Assembly: GCF_009870125.1 (NCBI RefSeq)
Contig: NC_046679.1
Coordinates: 16,864,001-16,928,000 of the forward strand
Direction: 5' to 3'
Length of the DNA: 64,000 nt
DNA from: Drosophila pseudoobscura
Lineage: Eukaryota > Arthropoda > Insecta > Diptera > Drosophilidae
Shown here: one piece after another, positions 23,450 through 33,618 of the stretch
Layout of the letters: every line of letters begins with the position of its first letter
How positions within the stretch are numbered: the stretch's first letter is position 1
Notes under the pieces: generated by a model
The model's database searches: none
What the model saw: only the letters and a program-made list of their open reading frames with translations
Told to the model about the DNA's origin: nothing
Made by a program: the position numbers and the translations under genes

Positions 23450-24575
23450 TATTTTTTCGTGGTAGGATCATCAATAACTTTATGTCAAACAGGAAAATCC
23501 TCGTGAAAAGTGGTAGTACCCCAAGGCTTCCCCATCTCAGTTATCCTTTTTCTTATAGCGTACCATCCACTCACGAAAAACTTATCCCTTCACAAACAGA
23601 TCAAATTCAGTGCATACGCCGATGACTTACTCCTTATCATACAACACAGTAACGGAAAAAGCACCACAATCGACTTCCAAACAATCCTCAGTCAAATAAA
23701 AAGCTGGTGCATTCACTCTGGCGCAGTCCTATCCAAAGACGAAAACCAACTCCTACACATACATACATACATGTACATACTATGTCGCAAACATAACTGC
23801 AATCCAAAATTTCTTACTGGTAACACAACCATCCAACAAAACAGCCCACTCAATGTACTAAATACTAGGTACTATTCCAGATAGCACTGGAGTACTCAAA
23901 TTAATAAATCCAAAATAGACCTTGCCACACCACATCACTAATGCAAATCACCAAATCTCTAATCATATCCAAAGTACACTTCTGCCTCCCCATATATGGT
24001 TATGAACCCAAAAACCAGATAAATCGCCTAAAAACTATAATTAATGTAGCAATAAGATCCGCCCTGGGTGCAATTTACAAACCTTGGAAAACAAGCGAGA
24101 TTTTCTAAATGTTTAAAAACCTCATCCACGCTAAGGACACCCCCAAACTATTTCCATTCCGTCACCAAACTATTCCCAAAAATAACAATAACCTGGATAC
24201 CCAGCCATATAGGCATAATAGGTTGAGACTAGGTCACACAAGGTTCACTGGTGCCCACTACATGGATAAAACATCACCCAAGGCATTCCCACTGTGCCAC
24301 AACTCAACCATAGACTTAAGATACATTATATACGCTTGCCCGGCACTTTCCCTACAAAGATCCTCAATATTCAACAACACCGACCTTATGCAGGATCACT
24401 CAAAAATCCTTCACAACATATAGCCTCATATATAACCAACCCTGTACACATATTGTACAATATATAATATTACTCTAGTGAGCTTAAGGCCTCAGTAGCT
24501 ATAGCCCCATACTTTGTGAATAGTTTTCAACTATTTTCTTCTATTTATTAGCTATATATTATAATAAAAATAATA
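23450..24575 (+). mobile_element. decayed non-LTR retrotransposon (LOA/I-like), RT and C-terminal parts
   Basis: 23510-23880 encodes a reverse transcriptase piece with VPQGFPISVILFLIAY and the catalytic FSAYADD box. After frame breaks (23880-24110), 24109-24423 encodes RLRLGHTRFTGAHYMDKTS and a CPLC-less but related zinc-knuckle tail (LCHN, YACPALSLQRSSIF). The 3' terminus CCTCAGTAGCTATAGCCCC at about 24493-24511 and the A/T-rich tail match the minus-strand fragment at 10415-10888. There are frameshifts, stops and 5' truncation, so it is inactive. Confidence 0.85.
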
Positions 24576-26044
24576 CCGAAATAAACATACCGATATATAA
24601 AACCACTCAGCCCACTTAAACCACCATTACTTAAACAGGATAACAAATAACAGCGGAAAATAATACTAATAATAATAACTCTTGTAGGTCCATATATGCT
24701 ATATATATATATATATATATATAAAGGGAACACCTTAAAAAATTAAATCTAATACACTGATGAAATTAATGAAATGTACCATTACATACCGATATACATT
24801 AGACGCCTCTCCGCATACGCCGCAACAGGTGACCATTGCCTACGAAAGCAATCAGGACTACTCGCTCTTCGAAAAGAGCGCAGAGTGTCATTTTCTTGGA
24901 TGAAACACATTTCTTCTCTCTTGTATTTAAAATAAATTTATTTACAAAAGAATATTCAAATGTATTCCTTATACAGAGGAAAAGCTGGCATACAAAAACG
25001 GCTTCGAAACTAATTTACGCTCGCTTTTGTTGCACTTGAAAGTAGTAAAGTATGTGTAATTATAAGAATTTCCATCTCGTGTTTTTTGTTTTGTTTCATT
25101 TAAAAAGCTTAGTCTAATATATTTAATTACGAATTCATTTAAGAGTGATCGTAGGGATACCACAACTGTTCCCAGCGGACATCCCACCATGCACATTATT
25201 CGGTTTAGAAATCAATTATGTTTCTGTTCAGGTTACAATGGTTAAACATGTATAGAAAAACTAAATGCTTCAAATAAAACAAGCATATCATGGGTAGGGG
25301 TAGGTAGGGGGGTGGGAAGATACCCAACAAAAAAATTAATAGGTATACATATTTATAGAGTCATAATCTTAATAGCCGCAGAGCTGTTTGTATTGCGTTA
25401 AGGTAAATTAAAATCATTTCATTTCCATTTAAGTTTTTGTTTTTGTTTGAGTGGTGTCCAAATTGCTTGTTTTATAATTAGTCTTGCATTATTATTACAG
25501 GTATTAAATCTTAAAATTTAAAAACGTCCATCTATAGTTTACATACATTTTCGTGTCAATGTATTCATCTTTTGTTTGATTCCAATTGAATTAATTATAC
25601 ACATACATATTATATTTAAGATGCATTTCACAATCTGTCTGTGTATTTTCGTGTGTGCAGGTGTGGGGAAAGGGAAGATAGTGTCGGGGCAGAGCGGTGG
25701 TTTGGGGGGTCTGTTTTTTCGTCTGTCTGTCTATCTGTGGCGCACACAGTGCAACATTGAAAATCCAGCATCGATTGCATCTTATGGCGCTCCTTATCAT
25801 TAATCAACCAAAAACTGGAAGACACGAACCTATTGATATCATTTCAATTTTGTCGGGTACAGAACGAATTAAGTTGTCTGTTGTGTGGAGAGAATGGAAT
25901 CTGTATATCTGTGGGTGTGTTGTTGTTAACTCTTAAATGATTGCTTGTAGTTGGCGACATCTTTGCCTGAGTCGACGGCCCAGCTGAAGATGTAAGATGC
26001 TGCCACGCACTGATTAGTAATTGGACTTCCATCATCCGATCGGC
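24576..26044. other. AT-rich intergenic and probable 3' UTR of the next gene
   Basis: No gene recognised. It includes the (AT)n run 24701-24723, a G-rich stretch GGGTAGGGGTAGGTAGGGGG (25291-25310) and TTTATT signals that, read on minus, would serve the acidic gene ending at 26045. A small frame at 24836-25039 has no recognisable homology. Confidence 0.5.
24701..24723. repeat. (AT)n microsatellite
   Basis: An uninterrupted AT dinucleotide run of about 23 bp inside repeat-rich DNA. Confidence 0.9.
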
Positions 26045-28970
26045 CTAATTGCACACCTTCGGCGCTGCATCGACGTCGACGGAATTGTTAACGATTTTTG
26101 GTTCACCTGCAAAAATATCAACAAATCCTATAAGTTTCTAGGTTCTTTGAGCGTGTTCGATTTGCTTACCATTCACATTAAGCTCGGATTTGTTGACTGC
26201 ACTGATGGCCTGTGCCTGCTTAATGGGCGTCTCTGACACGACGGTGGTATCAACGGCCGCAGCCGGTTCCGTCTTGCTAACATCGTTGGTGGCAGGGACA
26301 GGAGCAGGAACGGACGCAGCTGGAGTGGCTTTCTCCCCCGTTGTCTGTTCGGCTTTCTTGGGTTCTTCGGCGCTCTCAGCTGGCTTCGGCTCTTCCGTGC
26401 TTTTGAGCTCGTCTGAACTTTCTGCGTTCTTTTCCTCCTTGGGCTCGGCTGGCACATCCTCTTTAACCTCAGTGGCGACTTCATCGACAACATTATTGCT
26501 GGCTTTTGTTGCTTCTGAGCTTGCTACGACCTTTTCGGCTGGTGTGAATCGAACAGTTTCTGTACTACTCTTGGAACTCGAATCCACCTCCATGGGCTCG
26601 GGTGAGGGATCCCGGGCGGGTTCCGAAAGCTTTTTTGGCTCCTCCGCTGCCTTATCAGCTGCGGTAGTCGCAGGCGGCTCTGAAGTAGTTTCGGGTGCGC
26701 TTTCGGCTTCAGTTTTATTGTCTGCCGATGCTGCTGATGGCTTCTCTTCATCCACTTCCATGGCTGCGGGAGCTGAATCCGCGGCAGCAGCTGGGGCAGG
26801 AGTGTCTGTACTAGCACCATTTTCAGGGTCATCGTTACTTTTCGGTGGGTCTTCAGCCTTTGGCACTTCTTCTGGCGTTTTCTCCTTCACCTCGGGCTCA
26901 TCTTTGCTTGCTTTGTCCTCCGCAGCGTGGTTCTGTTGCTGCTCGGGCACAGCTGTCAGCTTGGCAGCAGCACCATCTGTCTGATCCTCATTTTCGATTG
27001 ACTTGGCATCTGTTTCTTTTGCGTCAGCAGGCTCCTTCTCCTTTTGGGGCTCTGTGGTGGTGGCTGGAACTGCCTTCTTAGGAGTACCTTTGACTGGCTT
27101 CTCTTCTCTCTTCACCTCCTTCTTATCTTTCTTGGGAGTAGCCTGAAATGATTTGTTTCGTTAGAATGTGTTTAATGTTTAGAAAATGCTTCACTCACCT
27201 TTGCCTTGACCGGCAGAACCACCTTTTCTTCATCGTTGGCTTTCTCCGGCTCCCGGTCGAGCTCATCGCTGCCCACGTCTAGTTTGCGCGCACCGCGACC
27301 TTTCCCGGCGCCGCCGCCGCCGCCACCGCTCTTTGTGGCTGTCGTCGGCGACGCGCGTGCCTTCTTGTTGGGCGGCGGTGTAACAGTCTCAGCGGCACGT
27401 GTTGGTGTGCCGCGAGTACTGGATCGCGTGCGACGTCCACCCTCTAGCTCCAAGCTGCCGCCCATAGTTCGTACCAGCTCTTCGCTTTCCCGCTGTGCCC
27501 GTTCTATGAACGAGCGTCGTTTCGGTGTGCGTTTCTGCAATATTTAATGCAAATGGACTCGATAAGTACTATATACATCTTAGTCAAATACACAATAAGA
27601 TAATCGCTACGATACGACGTAGTTTGATCCTGGGCAACATTCTCTCTTACCGCTTTCATCAGTTCAGGAGGTTCTCTCATTGTCCCGTGCTTAACAAAAT
27701 TGGATATTAAAAGACGAATAGTCTTGTCGGTCGGTGCCTTTTTGCCGCGATATTGTCGACGATATGTACGTTGTATTAACACAACTGACCTACTATTTTT
27801 AATGTAAAGCGTCACTTTTTCAGCGCGTTATTTTTGTGTATGGTTAAAAATGACTTTTCCAGCACTCGCCTACTCTAGACAATCGGTTAAGTTATTTAAA
27901 AGTGTTTACATATCGACATAAAAGATGCAGCACCCTGTACACTAAAATAATTCCCACTGTTAGCTAACATAAATCTGTGCCAATCAACATCGGTGATTGG
28001 ACGACACTGATCAAGTATTAATTCCCCTATAACCATCGGACAACAAATTAAACCCGAATCTAGAGCGCAACGTATTCCATCAATACATGAATACATACAA
28101 ACGCATACAATATATGTCAGTACAGTGCCTCCCAGCTAAAAACGAACAGTCGTAGTAGAAATGTTCGAAGTACTGCAGCTGCTAAATATAGTAATAATTT
28201 TTGATAACAGAGATAGCGGCCACTGAGAAGAAAAAATATTATTTGCCAAGTTTTTTCCATCCCAAAACTCGTTACAAAATTGGATTTTGCCGTATATCTA
28301 CATTATGCTAAAAGTTACAGCGCTCTGAACATTATGTTTACGACTGCGTGTTAACAAGCGGCTGCCTCTACATTTGTGTGGTAAAGTACAGCAAACAACA
28401 AAAAGTCGAAAAGAGAACAAGCAAAAATAAAAACAAACGAGACGCAGCGGCAAAACGTGCGTCCAAAAGGGAAACGCCGATTGCTTGCTCACCAACCTAA
28501 CGGCAACAGCAACGAGTACATACACACACACACACACATGCATCGAATGTATCTTCCACGGGGGAGCAGAGTTTTGGAAAAAGCGCGCGCACACGAGGGC
28601 AAGTAGCAGTAGAAAAAAACGTAAATAGAAAATGGACAATAAAACGCAACACCCAAAATGCACACAAAAACTGTGTGCGCGTGCATACGTGTGTACGTTT
28701 TTATTTTGGAAAATTACTGAATAACCCAGCGCCTATGTTCCCCTAGTCGCCCGTAGGACACAAAACACTCCGTCATAGATAATTCGGGTTATTCATTTGT
28801 GTGCGTGGAACAGCGCGCGCTCTTATCGCTGTTCACTGGCTGTTAATTGTCACTAAATATGTATATGCAACGCTACTTACGGGTGTTTTTTTCTCATCCA
28901 ACGCCGCCTCCTCAACACTGCTGTTGTGCAGCACCGTCTCCGGCTTCTGTGCGCCAGTTTCGTCGGACAT
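26045..28970 (-). CDS. acidic, lysine/alanine/proline-rich protein, probably nuclear
   Basis: Exons 28881-28970, 27199-27534, 26170-27142 and 26045-26106 join in phase to give 486 residues. The start MSDETGAQKPE is followed by a basic segment KRTPKRRSFIERAQRESEEL, polyglycine (27310-27335) and a very long low-complexity tail of Glu, Ala, Pro, Lys and Thr, including two MEVD motifs. No catalytic domain is visible. Composition resembles chromatin-associated or cytoplasmic disordered acidic proteins, but I do not recognise the family. The C-terminus is uncertain: the predicted last exon stops at TAG 26045-26047, while a different frame over the same bases (about 26085-25934) looks strongly coding. 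Intron 1 holds a transposase HTH fragment. A motif 6 array lies upstream at 29374-29480. Confidence 0.75.
27612..27779 (-). mobile_element. transposase helix-turn-helix (DUF4817-like) fragment in an intron
   Basis: On minus the frame reads VLIQRTYRRQYRGKKAPTDK, then TIRLLISNFVKHGTM and ELMKAVRENV. This follows the pattern of DUF4817/Tc1-mariner N-terminal HTH domains (F-Q-R-x-Y...K-x-A-P-T-R-x-T-I...F...G-S...V-R-E-x-V). Only the HTH survives, and no catalytic domain follows. It lies in intron 1 of the acidic gene and runs in the same direction. Confidence 0.65.
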
Positions 28971-29373
28971 TATTTGGTTAATGCAATGTTTCCAGGCGTT
29001 TCTGTACAATTATTAATATGTTTTATTGCGAAACCGTGTGTATTTCGCAATATTTTAACTTCAAACTGCTTCGGCTGCAGACTCTGACTCTGGCACGGCA
29101 CTGACGAGTTTATTTCACTCAGTCCCTTGTACACAACTACAGGTAAATCTACACGCTGGGCAAAGCGTGAACCCGCAAATTTTATAAATGCCGGATACGT
29201 GTACTTGCAACAAAATTAATTGTTTGCAAATATTGTATTATGTTGCGAAATACAACTGGCTATATATTTCGAATGTTATTTGCAATAAAACAATCCGCCT
29301 TTCACACTTTTTTTGTGTTTTTTAAATTGCAATCGCGCTTCCGAACGTAACTAAACTCAGTTGATTTATCGGA

Positions 29374-29480
29374 CTTATCGATCAAATATACCGACGACTC
29401 TTAGAAATATACCGAGATACGTCACAAATTTAGAAATATACTGACGAATTATTTGTATTTAAGTTTTATCATATTCCTCG
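29374..29480 (-). promoter_or_regulatory. motif 6 promoter array with DRE-like site
   Basis: Read on minus it contains AATTCGTCAGTATATTTCT, CTCGGTATATTTCTAAG and GTCGGTATATTTGATCG, then TGATCGATAAG, which is one base off the DREF site TATCGATA. Two units are exact motif 6 matches. It lies about 400 bp upstream of the minus-strand start at 28970. The distal part (AATACAAATAATTCG and CGAGGAATATGAT on minus) is shared with 40178-40290. Confidence 0.6.
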
Positions 29481-30062
29481 TTTTTGATATTCGGTTGAAT
29501 AATACTCGCCGACTAAGAACTGCAGCTCTGAGTTCATAATTTAATCCGAATATATGATTCATTTCCTACAAGACTGGTTAACTTTAAGTTTTCATCTTTA
29601 TTGCATTGCTTATAAATTAAGGTTTAAGCAAAACCGGTCAACACTAAATTAATTTCTTTACATAGTAAGTACACGCAATCTACACATTTACTACATATTA
29701 ACTACATTACATGTACTTACCAAAGGCGACACCTGAGGGGGAAATGTGTACGTTTCAAAAATATTTGCCCGTTTATTTATCATATAAGCCCAACTTAGTT
29801 ACAGGAACGTTTTTGGACGTTATGGTGCTTTGTTTCTTTAGATATAGGAAGTTTCCTGAAAACGGTCGTTTTGAAGTTAGTTTTTTAACCACAATTGAAA
29901 GTATATACTTGATTAAAAATACATATTGTCAGTGTGACCGTTTACGGCATTTTTCACACGGTATATTTATGGCGCTAGGACGGTAGGTTCAGTGTTTCGA
30001 AGCGCCTCAAAAGTGTTTCCACGCGGCGCTGTTGGTTGTTATTTTTATTTATACATCCAAAA
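29481..30062. other. intergenic and nero upstream region
   Basis: AT-rich. A Motif 1-like site CAGTGTGACCG (29930-29940, reverse orientation) lies 123 bp before the nero start. No gene is seen. Confidence 0.5.
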
Positions 30063-30971
30063 ATGGTCTCGCAAGAGCAGATCGAAGCCATTGGCGGGGT
30101 GCTGAACAACAAGGACAGGCCCCTCAAGGAGCGGTTCCGCGCCCTCTTCACACTGAAGAATATTGGTGGAAAAACTGCCATTGATGCCATAAGCAAAGCA
30201 TTTGACGATGATTCAGCCTTGCTCAAGCACGAATTGGCCTACTGCCTGGGACAGATGCAGGATCCAACGGCGTTGGAAATACTCACCAAGGTCTTGAAGG
30301 ACACCACACAGGAGCCAATGGTTCGCCATGAAGCTGCCGAGGCCATGGGCGCTATTGGCCACGCGGATGTGCTGGCCATTCTCGAGGAGTACAAGAAGGA
30401 TCCCGTCGTCGAGGTGGCCGAGACATGTGCCATTGCGCTGGACCGTGTACGCTGGCTGCAGAGTGGACAGCAGGTGGCTGACAAAAATCCCTACGCCTCC
30501 GTGGATCCCTCGCCCCCAACGGCTGGCGACAAGAGCGTGGCCGAGCTAAAGGCCATTTACTTGGACGCCAAGCAGACGCTGTTCGATCGCTACCGGGCAA
30601 TGTTCAGCTTGCGCAACTTGTGCACAGAGGAGAGCGTCCTCGCCATAGCCGAGGGACTCAAGGACTCGTCCGCCCTGTTCCGACACGAGGTGGCCTTTGT
30701 TTTGGGCCAACTTCAAGAGCCCTGCAGCATTCCATACTTGCAGGAGAACCTAGAGGACCACAAGGAAAATGAGATGGTGCGCCACGAGTGCGCCGAGGCT
30801 CTGGGAGCCATTGCCACAGACGATTGCATACAGATTCTGACCCGCTATGCGGACGATGAAAAGCGTGTGGTCAAGGAGAGCTGTGTGATTGCACTGGACA
30901 TGTGCGAGTATGAGAACAGTCCAGAGTTTCAGTATGCCGACGGCCTATCAAAGCTGGATGGAACCAAATAA
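30063..30971 (+). CDS. nero: deoxyhypusine hydroxylase (DOHH)
   Basis: 302 residues in one exon, the normal DOHH length. It consists of two mirrored blocks of HEAT-like repeats with the four invariant His-Glu pairs that bind the di-iron centre: HE at 56-57 (LKHELAY), 89-90 (VRHEAAEAMG), 208-209 (FRHEVAFVLGQ) and 241-242 (VRHECAEALGA). By family knowledge it hydroxylates deoxyhypusine on eIF5A to finish hypusine synthesis in the cytosol. Start 30063 (MVSQEQIEAIGG) fits the family better than the upstream open frame. awd follows 540 bp downstream on the same strand. The D. melanogaster orthologue is nero (CG2245). Confidence 0.96.
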   Translation: MVSQEQIEAIGGVLNNKDRPLKERFRALFTLKNIGGKTAIDAISKAFDDDSALLKHELAYCLGQMQDPTALEILTKVLKDTTQEPMVRHEAAEAMGAIGHADVLAILEEYKKDPVVEVAETCAIALDRVRWLQSGQQVADKNPYASVDPSPPTAGDKSVAELKAIYLDAKQTLFDRYRAMFSLRNLCTEESVLAIAEGLKDSSALFRHEVAFVLGQLQEPCSIPYLQENLEDHKENEMVRHECAEALGAIATDDCIQILTRYADDEKRVVKESCVIALDMCEYENSPEFQYADGLSKLDGTK

Positions 30972-31513
30972 TCATATTTATCATTTGAATTTATTTAACT
31001 GTATATATTATTTGTAAAATTTGTATTGTTGAATCACATCACAGAATGTGATTAACCAGAATCTAATCTTATCGGTGCAGTAAAGCAAAACGAAACGTGA
31101 CTTTTAAAGGGTTCCTCATTGTTGAGATAATTTTATTGGTTTACTTGCACGGAGAAACTATTTATTACACGCGGAGATTTAATCTAACAAGTCAGACACG
31201 GAAATTTTACATTTTTAAAAATTTAACCGCTCTTTTTGTTGAAATTACAGCTTTGCGCTTGTGTAGAGTTGAGTTGCGTTTATCGTATCTTTTTTATTTA
31301 CTTTTTAGTAGATTTAACCCGCTTTTTATAAAAACCACGGCTTCATATTGGTACATCGGTCGTGTGGATTGAAGACCTACGCATCCCAAGAAAAAGTAAA
31401 AAAAACACTATAAGCTTTGTATTTTTTTAAAATCGAGAATGCATCGAAAATCGATTGCCTCGATAAGCATGCTGGGTACCGTACTAGCGCTTTTTTCATT
31501 AATTTCTGTAGCG
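30972..31513 (+). other. nero 3' UTR and awd leader
   Basis: AT-rich. Two similar stretches, ATTTAACCGCTCTTTTTG (about 31219) and ATTTAACCCGCTTTTTAT (about 31312), look like a degenerate duplication. A 3' splice site TTTCATTAATTTCTGTAG ends at 31511, directly before the awd start, with a possible donor near 31396. Confidence 0.5.
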
Positions 31514-32154
31514 ATGGCGGCCAACAAGGAGCGTACTTTTATCATGGTTAAGCCCGATGGAGTCCAGCGTGGACTCGTCGGCAAGATCATTGAGCGCTTC
31601 GAGCAGAAGGGCTTCAAATTGGTCGCCCTGAAGTTCACCTGGGTAAGGAAATAATTAAATTAATAAATCAATAGCGCGCCCCCATGCTGGCTGGCGAATC
31701 GTGTTTAACCTCAAAAGCGGCACCGTCAGATGGGGGCGCGGCGCGTCATCAATTTGACATGTGTTTTAGAGGTCAAGAAAACGGTGATAGCGTTACAATA
31801 TCTGTTTTGTAATCATTGCAGGCCTCCAAGGAGCTGTTGGAGAAGCACTATGCCGATCTGTCGGCCCGCCCCTTCTTCCCTGGATTGGTCAACTACATGA
31901 ACTCCGGTCCAGTGGTTCCCATGGTGTGGGAGGGCTTGAATGTGGTCAAGACCGGCCGTCAGATGCTTGGCGCAACCAACCCAGCCGATTCCTTGCCCGG
32001 CACCATTCGCGGAGACTTCTGCATCCAGGTGGGCCGCAACATCATCCACGGCTCCGATGCCGTCGAGTCTGCTGAGAAGGAGATCGCCCTCTGGTTCAAC
32101 GAGAAGGAGCTGGTCACCTGGGCTCCAGCTGCCAAGGACTGGATCTACGAATAA
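31514..32154 (+). CDS. awd: nucleoside diphosphate kinase (abnormal wing discs)
   Basis: Exons 31514-31642 and 31822-32154 give 153 residues, the normal Nm23/NDPK length. Motifs: [10 protein letters not shown] near the N-terminus, the active-site histidine in NIIHGSD (H119) and Pro97 in ATNPADS, the residue altered in the classical Killer-of-prune allele. It transfers the gamma phosphate between nucleoside triphosphates and diphosphates through a phosphohistidine. In flies it acts in the cytosol and in endocytic trafficking. The frame is open upstream to ATG 31439, but that stretch contains a pyrimidine-rich 3' splice site, so 31514 is preferred. An AATAAA lies at 32237-32242. It is convergent with the gene at 32273-33051, with 118 bp between stops. 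Confidence 0.97.
31675..31740 (+). other. GC-rich hairpin in the awd intron
   Basis: CGCGCCCCCAT (31675-31685) is a perfect 11-bp inverted match to ATGGGGGCGCG (31730-31740), with a 44-nt loop. It is a striking GC island in an AT-rich 179-nt intron. Confidence 0.7.
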
Positions 32155-32272
32155 AATGGCAGTCATGTGTGGAATCAGATGTTAATCTGCATTTTCCTCT
32201 CACTTAAGTTATACAGTACAGAGATTCTTCAAAAGAAATAAAATTCCATCATTCTTATAAAAGTATTCCATT

Positions 32273-33051
32273 TTATTTAGCTCTGTACTCTACCCACTCA
32301 CTGGTCGGCTCTTGGGTTGGCAGCACCCATCCGCGAGGTATACAGGAGCCTCGTTTTCCATGAGTTATATAAGAATCCCAGATGGAACTGAAAATAAAAT
32401 TGGATTATTTGATGGACCATGCTGATGGCCTTACTGATCTTACCGCCGCTTGAGAAACTCTGGTTTATTTAGCCGTCGCTTCTGACAAGATGAGGGTTTG
32501 CCAAAGAACACAACGTCCCATTGGGTCTCTATCAATGGCGACTTGGATTTGTTGATTGTGCCACTCGTACTCTCCTGCTGCACCCGTTGCCACACAGTGC
32601 GCATGGACGCCAGCTTCTCAACTAGTGTCGCCGTATCTCCGCCGCGGGCCTCGCATAGCTTTACTAGAAGGTCTAACCTCTCCAACACACTGGCGGCGTC
32701 ACTACGTTTTTTTAACGTGATGCCCTCCGTTTTCTTGTCCATTGGAGAAGGACGAGGTTCGTCAGGTGGCTTCGGCACGTGTTCATTTTCCAAAACGCGC
32801 TTGGCTGATTGCTTGCTTCTAAATTTCCACCGCCGGCGTTTTCTGCGTCGTTGGATGCCGGCAATTTTTGCGGCCGTTCTGGAGTCGATTTCGTCTAGCT
32901 GGGCTATCCTGGTCTCTTGGGGAGCTTCAAGCTGCCCCGCATCAACTCTTCTTGGCGGGGCATTGCTAGCAACATCCAATTTCTGTAGATCGGCGGCAGA
33001 TTGTTCAGTATTTGTCTTTATTTCGTATAAATTCGGATTTTTCGCCGGCAT
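32273..33051 (-). CDS. basic protein of unknown function
   Basis: Exons 32444-33051 and 32273-32387 join with GT-AG borders to give 240 residues. A very basic cluster RRRKRRRWKFRSKQSAKR (residues about 68-85) looks like a nuclear or nucleolar localisation signal. A helical segment VLERLDLLVKLCEARGG follows. The C-terminus after the intron (WDSYITHGKRG, then IPRGWVLPTQEPTSEWVEY) is compact and looks conserved, but I do not recognise the family. It is convergent with awd, and its start lies 170 bp from the end of TBCA on the same strand, so transcription close to TBCA is likely. Confidence 0.8.
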
Positions 33052-33220
33052 TTTAAGTAGTGTTGGAAAACGTCGAAGGCGTGCACAGCTGTTTGGCTGA
33101 TTTTAGTTTATTAAATATAATATTACATATAAATAAAATTAATGCGAAACATATGTAGTTAGGGAAGCATCATTAAATACTATTGAGGGAACGTATTAAG
33201 ATTTGTTTGCCGCAAGGGCT

Positions 33221-33618
33221 TTAAACCGCCAGCACACCTTTGGCTTCGGTTAAAATCTCGGCCGCTTTTGTGTAGGTCTCCGTCTCCTTGAGATCCACCT
33301 CGTCGTCAAGAAACTTCTGCAGCACCTCGTACTCCTTTTGCAGTCTGGAGGGAGACGAGAAATTAATTAAATTTGTCGTTCGGCTGGGGTTCTTAGACAA
33401 TGGAAATACCTGCGCTTTGAGTCCGGAATCATCATCTCACACTCCGCGATGACTTCCTCCTGCTTGCGCAGCACATGGTCATCAGCTCCATCATTACGGA
33501 ATTTCTCCAAACGGGTGCGTTCAATATTAACCTCCTTCTCGTAAGTTGTTTTCTCCTTGGACAGGCGCTTCACGACACCCGTTTTTATAACCAATTGCCT
33601 GATGCGTGGATCTGCCAT
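33221..33618 (-). CDS. tubulin-binding cofactor A
   Basis: Exons 33410-33618 and 33221-33344 join in phase to give 110 residues, the usual TBCA length. The sequence is almost wholly charged helix, as in the three-helix-bundle family: MADPRIRQLVIKTGVVKRL, then KEVNIERTRLEKFR and MIPDSKRRLQKEYEVLQKFL. TBCA captures beta-tubulin released by other folding cofactors in the cytosol. The likely D. melanogaster orthologue is CG1890, which is in the same 100D-E neighbourhood from memory. Confidence 0.92.
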
